Source of the DNA: Palleronia sp. LCG004
Lineage (GTDB): Bacteria; Pseudomonadota; Alphaproteobacteria; Rhodobacterales; Rhodobacteraceae
Length of the DNA stretch: 64,000 nucleotides
Direction: 5' to 3'
Assembly (NCBI RefSeq): GCF_032931615.1
Contig: NZ_CP136759.1
Span: 1,240,001-1,304,000 of the forward strand
The notes beneath the pieces were generated by a model, which searched no databases, was not told where the DNA came from, and was given only the letters and a program-made list of their open reading frames with translations. The first letter of the stretch is position 1. Each line of letters begins with the position of its first letter. Shown one piece after another: positions 8,841-18,092 of this stretch. The position numbers and the translations under genes were made by a program.

Positions 8841-9730
8841 TGGATCGTGTGAAGATCACCGAAGACGTAAGTTTCAGCCGCATCGTCTATGGCATGTGGC
8901 GGCTTGGCGACGACACCGACACCTCGCCCGAGCATGTTCGCGCCAAGATCGAGGCCTGCCTCGAACAGGGCATCACGACGATGGACCAGGCCGACATCTA
9001 CGGCGGCTACATGTCCGAAGAGATCCTCGGCCGCGCCCTTACGCCGGAACTGCGCGACGCGATCGAGATCGTGACGAAATGCGACATCGTCGCGCCGGCC
9101 GGACGACATTCCGACAAGCGGCTGAAGCATTACGACACGTCGCGCGCACATATCGAGAGCTCGCTCGACGCGTCGCTCGAACTCATGGGCGTCGAGACGG
9201 TCGACCTGCTGCTTGTCCACCGGCCCGATCCGTTCATGGATCACCACGAAACGGGTGCTGCACTCGACGCGGCCGTCGCTGCGGGCAAGGCGCGTGCCGT
9301 CGGCGTCTCGAACTTCAAGCGCCATGACTGGACGCTGCTGCAATCGGCGATGAAGACTCCGCTCGTCGCCAACCAGATCGAGATGAGCCTAGCTGAGATC
9401 TCTCCCTTCACGAATGGCGACCTCTCGTTCATCCGCGAATTCGGGGCCGCCCCGATGGCCTGGTCGCCGCTCGGTGGCGGTTCGCTCATGCAGGGCGAAG
9501 GTCAGGGACCGTTGCACCGCAAGCTCGCGGAATATGCGGAGACGCATGGCTGCGACATCGCGACGATCGCGGTGGCATGGCTTCTCGCGCATCCGGCCGG
9601 CATCCTTCCGGTCATGGGCACGAACAATGTCGACCGGATCGGCAACCTTGGCCGCGCGGCCGAGATCAAGCTCGATCGGCAGGACTGGTTCGAACTCTAC
9701 ACCCTCGCGCTCGGCCACGAGGTTCCCTGA
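8840..9730 (+). CDS. Aldo/keto reductase (YdhF-like)
   Basis: A 296-residue (alpha/beta)8 NADPH-dependent reductase. The catalytic tetrad can be followed in MDQADIYGGY (Asp and Tyr), IVTKCD (Lys) and LLLVHRPDP (His), and a C-terminal VMGTNNVDRIGN segment resembles the cofactor-binding end of the YdhF subgroup. Start ATG at 8840 shares its A with the stop of the monooxygenase gene. It probably reduces an aldehyde or ketone released by the monooxygenase step, which is inference from position. Confidence 0.88.
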   Translation: MDRVKITEDVSFSRIVYGMWRLGDDTDTSPEHVRAKIEACLEQGITTMDQADIYGGYMSEEILGRALTPELRDAIEIVTKCDIVAPAGRHSDKRLKHYDTSRAHIESSLDASLELMGVETVDLLLVHRPDPFMDHHETGAALDAAVAAGKARAVGVSNFKRHDWTLLQSAMKTPLVANQIEMSLAEISPFTNGDLSFIREFGAAPMAWSPLGGGSLMQGEGQGPLHRKLAEYAETHGCDIATIAVAWLLAHPAGILPVMGTNNVDRIGNLGRAAEIKLDRQDWFELYTLALGHEVP

Positions 9731-9733
9731 CCC

Positions 9734-10231
9734 ATGACCCAGACCGAGCACACACCCCTCGAGGATACGCGCGCGCTCAGGCAGGCGCTCGGTCGCTTTG
9801 CGACGGGCGTCACGGTCATCACGACCGGTACCGAGAACGGACCGCTGGGCATCACGGCGAACAGTTTCGCGTCCGTTTCGCTCGACCCGCCGCTGGTGCT
9901 CTGGTCGCCCGCCAAGTCATCGAGCCGCTTCACGCAGTTCGTCAAGTCGGAGAGCTTCGCGATCCACGTCGCGGGCGACGATCAGGCGGATCTCGCCAGC
10001 GCCTTCGTCCGCCAGGGCGATGCCTTCGGTGAGCTGGACTGGACGGAAGGTGAAGACGGCACCCCCCTGATCGAGGGATGCCTCGCCCGGTTTCATTGCC
10101 GGACCGAAGCGGTCCACGACGCGGGCGATCACGCGATCGTCCTGGGACGGGTCATCGCGGCCTGCCACCGGGAAGGGGCACCGCTGATTTTCTCGGGCGG
10201 ACAATTCGGCCTGTTCACGAAGCTCCTCTGA
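9734..10231 (+). CDS. Flavin reductase (FMN-binding split-barrel)
   Basis: A 165-residue flavin reductase domain protein: RQALGRFATGVTVITTG, then GPLGITANSFASVSLDPPLVLW and SFAIHVAGDDQADLA are hallmarks of the HpaC/ActVB-like family that reduces FMN or FAD with NAD(P)H and hands it to a monooxygenase. It starts 3 bases after the aldo/keto reductase stop, in the operon with the LLM monooxygenase, so together they form a two-component monooxygenase. Length is typical. Confidence 0.92.
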   Translation: MTQTEHTPLEDTRALRQALGRFATGVTVITTGTENGPLGITANSFASVSLDPPLVLWSPAKSSSRFTQFVKSESFAIHVAGDDQADLASAFVRQGDAFGELDWTEGEDGTPLIEGCLARFHCRTEAVHDAGDHAIVLGRVIAACHREGAPLIFSGGQFGLFTKLL

Positions 10232-10283
10232 AGAAAGGGAGCGGCCGCGCCGGAAGATCCGACGCAGCAAATTTGGGGAGGAA

Positions 10284-10871
10284 ATGCGCATGCGCGTGCT
10301 GAGGGGGCTACTGTGGCCCTTCCAGACCTGGAACGACTGGGTGTTGCCCGCTGGCCGCTGGTTCGCGATCGTCGCGATCGCGCTGATGGTCATCGTGACG
10401 CTGATCCAGGTTTTCTTTCGCTACGTTCTCAACGCGGCCCTGCCATGGCCGGACGAGGCCGCGCGTTTCATGATGCTCTGGCTGACCGGGCTCATCGCGC
10501 CGATGGCCTATCGCCGGGGTGGCTTCGTCGCGATCGACATGCTGCTCTTCTACCTGCCGCGGGCGCTTGCCGCGCTGCTGTCGCTCTTCCTTCTCGCGAT
10601 TGCCGGGCTCGTCCTCTTCGTGGGCATCCGTATCGGCTATGGCGAGATCACGGGCTTCGGCGGGCAATTCGCCACCGCGTCGCTCTACCTTCCCACACCC
10701 GACGGATGGTTCCGCGTTCCCCGCAGCTGGATGATGGCCAGCCTCTTCGTGGGCTTCGTTCTGCTCTTCATCGTCAACATAGAGCTCATCCTGCGCAACC
10801 TGCTGAAGCTGCTCGGCGCGACCGATCTCAAACCGCTCGAGCTCGCCGAAGAAGAATTGATGGCCGAATGA
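10284..10871 (+). CDS. dctQ: TRAP transporter small permease (DctQ type)
   Basis: A 195-residue inner-membrane protein with four hydrophobic segments; IQVFFRYVLNAALPWPDEAARFMMLWLTG-like region (shown in part: NAALPWPDEAARFMM) is the DctQ signature. It forms the membrane complex with DctM and receives ligand from DctP. Start ATG 10284 has GGGGAGGA directly upstream. One base separates its stop from the dctM start. Part of the monooxygenase operon. Confidence 0.93.
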   Translation: MRMRVLRGLLWPFQTWNDWVLPAGRWFAIVAIALMVIVTLIQVFFRYVLNAALPWPDEAARFMMLWLTGLIAPMAYRRGGFVAIDMLLFYLPRALAALLSLFLLAIAGLVLFVGIRIGYGEITGFGGQFATASLYLPTPDGWFRVPRSWMMASLFVGFVLLFIVNIELILRNLLKLLGATDLKPLELAEEELMAE

Positions 10872-10872
10872 C

Positions 10873-12162
10873 ATGCTGATCTGGTTCCTTCCCGTCTTCC
10901 TCGTCTTTCTCGGCATCGGGCTGCCGGTCTTCTTCGGGCTGCTCGCCGCACCCGGGATCCTGCTCTGGCTGAACGGCCAGGAGCGCGACATCACCCTGCT
11001 CTACCGCAACCTCTACAACGGGATGGACAGCTTCCCGCTCCTCGCGATCCCGTTCTTCATGCTCGCGGGCGAGCTGATGAACAAGGGCGGCATCACCGAA
11101 CGCCTGGTCGAGTTCGCCCAGGCGCTCATGGGCCATCTGCGCGGCGGGCTTGCGCATGTGAACGTCCTGTCGTCGATGCTCTTCGCCGGGCTGTCGGGCT
11201 CGGCCGTGGCGGATACCTCGGCGCTCGGCTCCATGCTCATCCCGGCGATGGAGCGTCAGGGCTATACCCGCCGCTTCGCCGCAGCGATCACCGCGGCGTC
11301 GTCGGTCATCGGCCCGATCATCCCGCCATCGGGCATCATGATCATCTATGCCTACGTGATGGGTGAATCGGTCGCGGCGCTGTTCCTCGCGGGGATCATT
11401 CCGGGCGCGCTCGTGGGTCTGGGGCTGATGCTTGTCATCAAGCTCATGGCAGACCGCTACGACTTCCCGATTGCGAGCGAGAAGACCACCTGGGCCGAAC
11501 GCGGACGTGCCTCTCTCAAGGCGTTCTTCCCGCTGATGACACCCGTCATCATCATGGGCGGGATCCTTCTGGGCATCTTCACCCCGACCGAGGCGGCGGC
11601 CGTCGCCGTGGCCTACGCGCTCATCATCGGCATCTTCATTATGCGCACGCTCAAGATCTCGGACATCACCGAGGTACTGTCGCGGGCCGCCACGACATCG
11701 GCGGTGGTGCTGCTGCTTGTGGGTGCCGCGATGGCGTTCAAGACGGTCGTCTCGCTGTCCTACGCGCCGCAGATCCTCGCCGATTTCATCCTGTCGCTTT
11801 CCGAGAACCCGCTGATCCTGCTGTTCCTCATCAACGTGCTGCTCTTCTTGGTCGGCATGTTCCTCGATGCGGGACCCGCGATCATCATTCTCGGTCCGAT
11901 CCTGGGGCCGATCTTCACCTCGCTCGGCGTCGATCCGGTCCATTTCGCGATCATCATGAGCGTCAACCTCACCGTCGGCCTCGCCACGCCGCCCATGGGA
12001 CTGATCCTATTCGTCGCGTCCTCTGTTTCAGGCGAACGGGTCGAGACGATCTCCAAGGCGATCCTGCCATTCCTCGCGGTCGAGATCCTCGTGATCTTTC
12101 TCATCACGTATTTCCCCGCGATCTCGATGACGATTCCGCGCCTGACGGGCTTCGCAAGCTGA
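10873..12162 (+). CDS. dctM: TRAP transporter large permease (DctM type)
   Basis: A 429-residue membrane protein with about twelve hydrophobic segments. Family marks include LAIPFFMLAGELMNKGGI near residues 55-75, FAGLSGSAVADTSALGSMLIP, and GPIIPPSGIMIIYA. It carries substrate across the inner membrane, coupled to a sodium gradient in studied members. Immediately follows dctQ and precedes the binding-protein gene. Substrate is set by DctP and is unknown. Confidence 0.95.
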   Translation: MLIWFLPVFLVFLGIGLPVFFGLLAAPGILLWLNGQERDITLLYRNLYNGMDSFPLLAIPFFMLAGELMNKGGITERLVEFAQALMGHLRGGLAHVNVLSSMLFAGLSGSAVADTSALGSMLIPAMERQGYTRRFAAAITAASSVIGPIIPPSGIMIIYAYVMGESVAALFLAGIIPGALVGLGLMLVIKLMADRYDFPIASEKTTWAERGRASLKAFFPLMTPVIIMGGILLGIFTPTEAAAVAVAYALIIGIFIMRTLKISDITEVLSRAATTSAVVLLLVGAAMAFKTVVSLSYAPQILADFILSLSENPLILLFLINVLLFLVGMFLDAGPAIIILGPILGPIFTSLGVDPVHFAIIMSVNLTVGLATPPMGLILFVASSVSGERVETISKAILPFLAVEILVIFLITYFPAISMTIPRLTGFAS

Positions 12163-12191
12163 CCGACACTATAACCAAAGGGAGAGAGACC

Positions 12192-13253
12192 ATGCCGAAA
12201 CACCTGATGCGCGCCACCCTGGCGGCCCTTCTCGCGACCACGGCGATTGCCGCACAGGCGCAGGACGTGACCCTGCGCGCGACGGCCAATTCCAACGAGA
12301 ACGACGAGGATTACGACGGGCTCGTCGTCTTCAAGAACTACGTCGAACAGGCCTCCAACGGATCCATCGCCGTCGAGCTCTTCATCGGCACGCAGCTCTG
12401 CTCGAACGGGCAGGAATGCATGCAGGGCGTCGCCGACGGATCGATCGACATCTTCGTGTCGACCAGCGGCGGTACCAGCGGGATCTTCCCCTTCGTTCAG
12501 GTTCTCGACCTTCCCTACGTGATGGCTGACGACCGGATCGCCGAAGGCGTGCTCGAAGCGGGCAGCGATTTCATGACCACGATGCAGGACATGGTCGAGC
12601 AGACGAGTGGCGGTCAGATCAAGCTCATGACGATCGGCAATACCGGCGGCTGGCGCAACTTCGCCAACACGCAACGCCGCGTCGAGACGCCCGAGGACCT
12701 CGCAGGCCTCAAGATCCGCACGGTCGTGGCCGACCTCCCGCAAGAGCTGACCCGCGCCCTCGGTGCGGCACCGACGCCGATCCCGTGGCCCGAACTCTTC
12801 ACCTCGCTCCAGACGGGCGTGGTCGAGGGCACGAAGAACGGCATCACCGACATCATGGGAATGCGCTTTCCCGATGCCGGCCTGCAATACATGACGCTTG
12901 ACGGTCATGCCTACATGGGCGCGCTCTGGTTCATGAACGGCGAGCGGTTCGCGTCGCTCGACGACCTGCAGAAGCGGATCGTGGTCGACGGATTCTACCA
13001 GCTCCAGCAGGCGACCTTCGCCTCGCCCAAGCGCAAGTCGATCGAGGCCTATCAGGCGTTCCAGGAAGGTGGCGGCGATCTCTACGTTCCCACGCCCGAG
13101 CAGATGGAGCTCTTCTCCCAAGCGGCGGAACCCGTCTACGAGTGGTTCCAGCAGAACGTCGACGGCGGAGCCGAAATCTACGAGGCGATGACGTCCAGCG
13201 TCGAGACGGTCGAGGCCGAGATCGACCGTCAGCGTCAGGCCGTCATCGAGTAG
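12192..13253 (+). CDS. dctP: TRAP transporter substrate-binding protein (DctP type)
   Basis: A 353-residue periplasmic binding protein with a Sec signal peptide (cleavage near AAQAQ-D, about residue 23). The DctP signature is clear: EDLAGLKIRT with the Arg that normally salt-bridges a ligand carboxylate, followed by PIPWPELFTSLQTGVVEG. The ligand is therefore probably a carboxylate, but identity is not visible. Preceded by GGGAGAGA and followed by a strong terminator, so it ends the operon that begins with the LLM monooxygenase. Confidence 0.94.
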   Translation: MPKHLMRATLAALLATTAIAAQAQDVTLRATANSNENDEDYDGLVVFKNYVEQASNGSIAVELFIGTQLCSNGQECMQGVADGSIDIFVSTSGGTSGIFPFVQVLDLPYVMADDRIAEGVLEAGSDFMTTMQDMVEQTSGGQIKLMTIGNTGGWRNFANTQRRVETPEDLAGLKIRTVVADLPQELTRALGAAPTPIPWPELFTSLQTGVVEGTKNGITDIMGMRFPDAGLQYMTLDGHAYMGALWFMNGERFASLDDLQKRIVVDGFYQLQQATFASPKRKSIEAYQAFQEGGGDLYVPTPEQMELFSQAAEPVYEWFQQNVDGGAEIYEAMTSSVETVEAEIDRQRQAVIE

Positions 13254-13265
13254 GTCCGCAGTCCA

Positions 13266-13301
13266 GGGCCGCCCGTCGATCGGGCGGCCCCCACCTTTCT
13301 T
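13266..13301 (+). terminator. Rho-independent terminator of the TRAP/monooxygenase operon
   Basis: Perfect 10-base-pair stem GGGCCGCCCG / CGGGCGGCCC (13266-13275 and 13281-13290) with a 5-base loop, followed by a short T-containing run (CCACCTTTCTT). It begins 12 bases after the dctP stop. Confidence 0.8.
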
Positions 13302-13517
13302 GCCGCGTCTGGATCCATCGGATCGTCGTCAAGGCGACCGCAGGCGCCGCGATTGTTGCGAGATGGCTTCCCGTTGGGAATTCGGCCTTAAGCACGATGC
13401 GTTTCCCCACGAGGGTCAGGTGCCTTGAGAAAGGCGAGCGAGCCTCCCAGAACCGATCTGCTTTCCACCCTTTCCGGCACCCGGGAACCGACCCGAAGCG
13501 TTCCACACCCGAGCGGC

Positions 13518-13546
13518 TTGCGTGTCCCCGCTCACCTGCCTAAAAG
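13518..13546 (+). promoter_or_regulatory. Candidate promoter for lysC
   Basis: TTGCGT (13518-13523), a 17-base spacer and TAAAAG (13541-13546), 30 bases before the lysC start codon. Spacing is ideal and matches are partial. The implied leader is short, leaving no room for an attenuator or riboswitch. Confidence 0.35.
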
Positions 13547-13575
13547 CGCGCCCAACACTGCACGAGGAGCCCCGG

Positions 13576-14814
13576 ATGTCGGTGCTGGTCATGAAATTCG
13601 GGGGGACGTCGGTCGCGACGCTCGACCGCATCCGCCGCGCCGCCAAACGCGTCGGACGCGAAGTCGCGAACGGCCATGACGTCATCGTCATCGTAAGCGC
13701 GATGTCGGGAAAGACGAACGAGCTTGTCGGTTGGGTGAACGAGACATCGCCGCTCTACGATGCGCGCGAATACGACGCCGTGGTCAGTTCGGGCGAGAAC
13801 GTCACCGCCGGCCTCATGGCGCTGACCCTGCAGGAGATGGACATCCCCGCGCGATCCTGGCAGGGCTGGCAGGTGCCGCTCAGGACCAACGGCACCCACG
13901 GCGCGGCCCGGATCGAAGAGATCCCGACCGACAACATCTCCGCCAAATTCGCAGACGGCATGAAGGTCGCCGTCGTCGCGGGCTTTCAGGGCGTCAGCCC
14001 CGAGGGCCGGATCACGACGCTCGGGCGCGGCGGGTCCGACACGACGGCCGTGGCCTTCGCCGCAGCATTCGATGCCGTGCGCTGCGACATCTATACCGAT
14101 GTGGACGGGGTCTACACCACCGATCCGCGCATCACCTCCAAGGCCCGCAAGCTCGACCGGATCGCCTTTGAGGAAATGCTCGAACTCGCCAGTCTCGGGG
14201 CGAAGGTCCTCCAGACCCGCTCGGTCGAGCTTGCCATGCGCTACAAGGTGAAATTGCGTGTCCTGAGCTCTTTCGACGAATATGACGAGAATGCCGGGAC
14301 GCTGGTCTGCGAAGAGGACGAGATCATGGAAAGCAATGTCGTTGCCGGTGTCGCCTATTCGCGCGACGAGGCCAAGATGACCCTTCTGAGCGTCGCCGAC
14401 CGCCCCGGCATCGCCGCGGCGATCTTCGGGCCGCTGGCCGAGGGCGGCGTGAACGTGGACATGATCGTCCAGAACATCTCGGAGGAGGGTCATACCGACA
14501 TGACCTTCTCCTGCCCCGTCGACCAGGTGCCGCGCGCCGAGAAGGCGATGCGCGACGCGCGCGAGAGCGGCGAGATCGACTTCCACGACCTCGTGGCCGA
14601 CACGGAGGTCAGCAAGGTGTCGGTCGTGGGCATCGGCATGCGCAGCCATGCCGGTGTCGCGGCACGGATGTTCAGGGCTCTCAAGGACGAGAACGTCAAC
14701 ATCAAGGTCATCACGACATCCGAGATCAAGATCAGCGTCCTGATCGACCGGAAGTACATGGAGCTTGCAGTTCAGGCGCTCCACGACGCGTTCGAGCTGG
14801 AACGCGCGCATTAG
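13576..14814 (+). CDS. lysC: Aspartate kinase
   Basis: LysC phosphorylates aspartate, the first step to lysine, threonine, methionine and diaminopimelate. The 412-residue protein starts MSVLVMKFGGTSVA (the KFGGTS kinase motif), with GRGGSDTTAVA and DVDGVYTTDPR for substrate and ATP binding, and two C-terminal ACT domains (about residues 265-410) that normally give feedback control. Start at 13576 has GAGGAG just upstream; the longer in-frame start at 13522 lacks it. ptsP follows on the same strand, an arrangement common in the Rhodobacteraceae. Confidence 0.96.
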   Translation: MSVLVMKFGGTSVATLDRIRRAAKRVGREVANGHDVIVIVSAMSGKTNELVGWVNETSPLYDAREYDAVVSSGENVTAGLMALTLQEMDIPARSWQGWQVPLRTNGTHGAARIEEIPTDNISAKFADGMKVAVVAGFQGVSPEGRITTLGRGGSDTTAVAFAAAFDAVRCDIYTDVDGVYTTDPRITSKARKLDRIAFEEMLELASLGAKVLQTRSVELAMRYKVKLRVLSSFDEYDENAGTLVCEEDEIMESNVVAGVAYSRDEAKMTLLSVADRPGIAAAIFGPLAEGGVNVDMIVQNISEEGHTDMTFSCPVDQVPRAEKAMRDARESGEIDFHDLVADTEVSKVSVVGIGMRSHAGVAARMFRALKDENVNIKVITTSEIKISVLIDRKYMELAVQALHDAFELERAH

Positions 14815-14999
14815 GGCTTCCCTGCGGGGGCCGACCGAAGCGGAGGCACCTCGCCCGCGCATCGGGCACCGCCATGCGCGCGGCAGCCGCCCCGACGATT
14901 TTAGTCAGTGAATGCCTTGCAATATGCCTCTCTCCGGAGGCATCCTGCGACCGGGTCGCGGTGCGGAAGCTCATCCGGCGACAGCGCGGGAGAGGCGTC

Positions 15000-17258
15000 A
15001 TGGTCCCATCGACTGAAAGCGAGAGCCGGAAGCTGCTCGGCCGCCTGCGCGATGCGTTGGCCGACGACAGCGCCGGTCAGGCGCGGCTCGACCGGATCAC
15101 CTCGATCATCGCCGAATCCATGGAGACCGAGGTCTGCTCGATCTACCTCTTCCGCGATGCCGATACGCTGGAACTCTGCGCGACCGAGGGTCTCAGGCCC
15201 GAAGCGGTCCACCAGACGCGGATGCGCCTGGGCGAGGGCCTCGTCGGTCGCGTCGCCCGTCTGGGCCGGATCATCAATGCCGCCGACGCGCCCTCCGAAC
15301 GCGGCTTTCGCTACATGCCCGAGACCGGGGAGGAGATCTATTCCTCCTTCCTCGGCGTGCCGATCCAGCGTCTGGGCGAGAAACTCGGAGTCCTCGTCGT
15401 GCAATCGAAGATCGCGCGCGAATATTCCGACGACGAGGTCTACGCGCTCGAGGTCGTCGCGATGGTGCTGGCCGAGATGACCGAACTCGGCGCGTTCGTG
15501 GGCGAAGGCGCGGCCCTCTCGGCGCGGCATCAGCATCCGGTCTTCATCCGCGGCACCATCGTCCAGGAAGGCACGGCCGAGGGTCAGGTCTGGCTGCACG
15601 AACCCCGCGTGGTCGTCACCAACCCGATCGCCGAGGATCCCAAGCGCGAGACCGATCGCCTGACCGCCGCCGTCGAGAAGCTGCGCGTCAGCGTCGACGA
15701 CATGCTCGACGGGGCCCTGACGAACGACAAGGACCAGCGCGAAGTCCTCGAGACCTACCGCATGTTCGCGCATTCGCGCGGCTGGCTCCGGCGGATGTGC
15801 GAGGATATCGAACGCGGGCTGTCGGCCGAGGCGGCCGTCGAGAAGGAACAGTCGAGCGCCCGGGCCCGGCTGCAGAAGGCCCCCGACCTCTACATGCGCG
15901 AGCGGCTCACCGATCTCGACGACCTGTCGCGCCGGCTGCTGAGAATCCTGACCGGTCAGGGCAGCGAGACGGGGGCGGAGATGCCGCCCAACCCGATCCT
16001 CGTCGCCCGCAATATCGGCCCCGGCGAGCTTCTCGATTACGGGCGGTCGCTGCGCGGCATCGTCCTCGAACAGGGATCGGTCGGAAGCCATGCGGCGATC
16101 GTGGCCCGCGCGCTTGCCATCCCGCTGGTCGTCCATGCGCGCGGCATCACGACCGAGGCGCTGAACGGCGACCACATCCTCGTGGACGGCGAACAGGGCA
16201 ACGTCCATCTTCGCCCCGAGGACAACATCATCTCGGCCTTCCGCGACAAGATCGCGATGCAGGCCAAGGCGCAGGAACGCTATGCCGACCTCCGCGGCAT
16301 GCCCGCCACCACGCTTTGCGGCACGACCGTGTCGCTCGCGATGAATGCGGGGCTCATGGCGGACCTGCCAAGCCTCCAGGGGTCGGGTGCCGAGGGCGTC
16401 GGTCTCTTCCGGACGGAGCTGCAGTTCCTCGCGCGCTCGGCCGTGCCGCGCCGCGCCGATCTTGCTGCGCTCTATTCCCGCGTGCTCGACGCGGCCGACG
16501 GCAAGCCGGTGACCTTCCGCACGCTCGATATCGGTTCGGACAAGGTCCTCCCCTACATGAAGCGCCCGGACGAGCCGAACCCCGCGCTCGGATGGCGCGC
16601 CATCCGTGTTGCGCTCGACCGCAAGGGCATCATGCGGATGCAGCTTCAGGCCCTCATCCGTGCCGCCAATGGTCGTCCGCTCCGCGTGATGTTTCCCTTC
16701 GTGGCCCAGCTTGGCGAGTTCCAAGAGGCGCGGCAGCACCTCCTCGACGAGATGGAGCGCGAGCGCAAGCTCGGACGCCCCCTGCCCGCATCGCTCGAGA
16801 TCGGCGCCATGCTCGAAACCCCGAGCCTCGCCTTCGCGCCGCGACAGTTCTTCGAGCTTGCCGATTTCATCTCGATCGGCGGCAACGATCTCAAGCAGTT
16901 CTTCTTCGCGGCCGATCGCGAGAACGAGCTGGTGCGCCGCCGCTACGACACGCTCAACGTGAGCTTCCTGACCCTCATCGAGATGATCGTCGATCGCTGT
17001 GCCGAGGCCGGCACACCCCTCAGCTTCTGCGGCGAGGATGCCGGCCGCCCGGTCGAGGCGATCTGCATGGCGGCAATGGGGGTGCGGACGCTGTCGATGC
17101 GACCGGCCTCGATCGGACCGGTGAAGCATCTGCTGCGCAGGATCGACCTGACGGAGGCCCGCGCCGTGATCGAGAAATCGTCGGAAAGCGGTGCCCAGTC
17201 GGTCCGGACGGACGTGATGGAATGGCTTGGCCGGTCGCTGTCGTCGGGCGGGGACTGA
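15000..17258 (+). CDS. ptsP: Phosphoenolpyruvate-protein phosphotransferase PtsP (enzyme I-Ntr)
   Basis: PtsP takes phosphate from PEP and starts the nitrogen-related phosphotransfer chain (PtsP-NPr-PtsN). The 752-residue protein has an N-terminal GAF domain (about 20-165), the enzyme I N-domain with the phospho-histidine H364 in GSHAAIVAR, and the C-terminal PEP-binding barrel with GLFRTELQFL, SIGGNDLKQF and the active-site Cys in SFCGEDAG. The start at 15000 is chosen because it gives the normal family N-terminus and has GGGAGAGG upstream; the frame stays open to 14874. GAF presence suggests control by a small ligand, glutamine or 2-oxoglutarate in studied cases. Confidence 0.95.
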   Translation: MVPSTESESRKLLGRLRDALADDSAGQARLDRITSIIAESMETEVCSIYLFRDADTLELCATEGLRPEAVHQTRMRLGEGLVGRVARLGRIINAADAPSERGFRYMPETGEEIYSSFLGVPIQRLGEKLGVLVVQSKIAREYSDDEVYALEVVAMVLAEMTELGAFVGEGAALSARHQHPVFIRGTIVQEGTAEGQVWLHEPRVVVTNPIAEDPKRETDRLTAAVEKLRVSVDDMLDGALTNDKDQREVLETYRMFAHSRGWLRRMCEDIERGLSAEAAVEKEQSSARARLQKAPDLYMRERLTDLDDLSRRLLRILTGQGSETGAEMPPNPILVARNIGPGELLDYGRSLRGIVLEQGSVGSHAAIVARALAIPLVVHARGITTEALNGDHILVDGEQGNVHLRPEDNIISAFRDKIAMQAKAQERYADLRGMPATTLCGTTVSLAMNAGLMADLPSLQGSGAEGVGLFRTELQFLARSAVPRRADLAALYSRVLDAADGKPVTFRTLDIGSDKVLPYMKRPDEPNPALGWRAIRVALDRKGIMRMQLQALIRAANGRPLRVMFPFVAQLGEFQEARQHLLDEMERERKLGRPLPASLEIGAMLETPSLAFAPRQFFELADFISIGGNDLKQFFFAADRENELVRRRYDTLNVSFLTLIEMIVDRCAEAGTPLSFCGEDAGRPVEAICMAAMGVRTLSMRPASIGPVKHLLRRIDLTEARAVIEKSSESGAQSVRTDVMEWLGRSLSSGGD

Positions 17259-17267
17259 GCCCGGCGA

Positions 17268-18053
17268 TCAGACGACCATGCGCGGGGGCTTCAGGATCAG
17301 CCGGAATTCGCGAAGCAGCAGATCCACATCGACGTCATGGTCGCGCGCCACGGCTCTCAGGCCGAAATAGACGCGGGCCATTTCCTGATAATAGCTGGTA
17401 AAGGCGTAGTTGGTCGCGGCACCCGCAACCGCGCCGATCAGCGGCACCGCCTGCGCGGCCAGCTTCTGTCCCAGCACCGTGGCGAGCCTCGGCGCGATGC
17501 GCGCGATGATGCCGTGGATCGCCGGGCCGGTCAGCGTGACCCGCGCCGACAGGAACGCCATGTCGGTCCCGTCATCGCGGGCGAGCGGCCCGGCGGCGGA
17601 AAAGATCTGCAAACATTGCGCGCGCACGACGGGATCTTCGGTATCGAAACCCTGATCGTGGGCGATGCCCTGTATGGCCCGCAACAGCACGGTCGTCGTC
17701 ACGGGCAGTTCGGCCAGCGCGGTCGGAAGCCCGCCCGCACCGCCCGCGGCCCCCATCGCCGAGGTGAGCGCGGTATTCAGCCAGTCCGGCCTGTCGGCCA
17801 CCCGCTTTCGCGATCCGCTTGCCGCATCGAACGCTGTCTCGAGTGCCCGGCGCGTCGCCCGGTCGAGCTGATTTCGCACCGAATAGGGCAGCTTCTCGAT
17901 CAGATCTTCGGCCTGCCCCCCGACGAGGCTCAGGACCTGCATGCCGATATTATCGGCGCTGCGAAAGCGCCTGGCCAGGGACTGGACCGCCTCCTCAATC
18001 TCTGGCGAAAGCGCATCGGACGGGACGGGCGTGGTACGATCGGTCTGGTTCAT
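17268..18053 (-). CDS. EcsC-family protein
   Basis: A 261-residue protein matching the EcsC family: AMGAAGGAGGLPTALAELPVTTTVLLRAIQ-type core (shown in part: GGLPTALAELPVTTT) and a C-terminal GAVAGAATNYAFTSYYQ segment. The middle is Gly/Ala-rich and partly hydrophobic, suggesting membrane association. The biochemical role is unknown in this group; the name comes from an ABC-transporter operon in Bacillus. It converges with ptsP, stop codons about ten bases apart, and is preceded by a GNAT acetyltransferase on the same strand. Confidence 0.82.
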   Translation of the reverse strand: MNQTDRTTPVPSDALSPEIEEAVQSLARRFRSADNIGMQVLSLVGGQAEDLIEKLPYSVRNQLDRATRRALETAFDAASGSRKRVADRPDWLNTALTSAMGAAGGAGGLPTALAELPVTTTVLLRAIQGIAHDQGFDTEDPVVRAQCLQIFSAAGPLARDDGTDMAFLSARVTLTGPAIHGIIARIAPRLATVLGQKLAAQAVPLIGAVAGAATNYAFTSYYQEMARVYFGLRAVARDHDVDVDLLLREFRLILKPPRMVV

Positions 18054-18092
18054 TCCCCTAAGATGGGGCGAGGTCCCGCTTCCGACAAGATC

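Larger units (their letters stand above)
13254..13575. other. Intergenic region dctP-lysC (322 bases)
   Basis: Holds the dctP terminator at its left end and a candidate lysC promoter near its right end. The middle part shows no frame with coding character and no RNA fold that I recognise. Confidence 0.6.

Noticed and set aside
14901..17129. 742-codon open frame antisense to ptsP
   Set aside because: Shadow frame: ptsP has full domain motifs on the plus strand, and the minus frame shows Arg/Gly/Asp/His-rich low-complexity composition with no recognisable motif.
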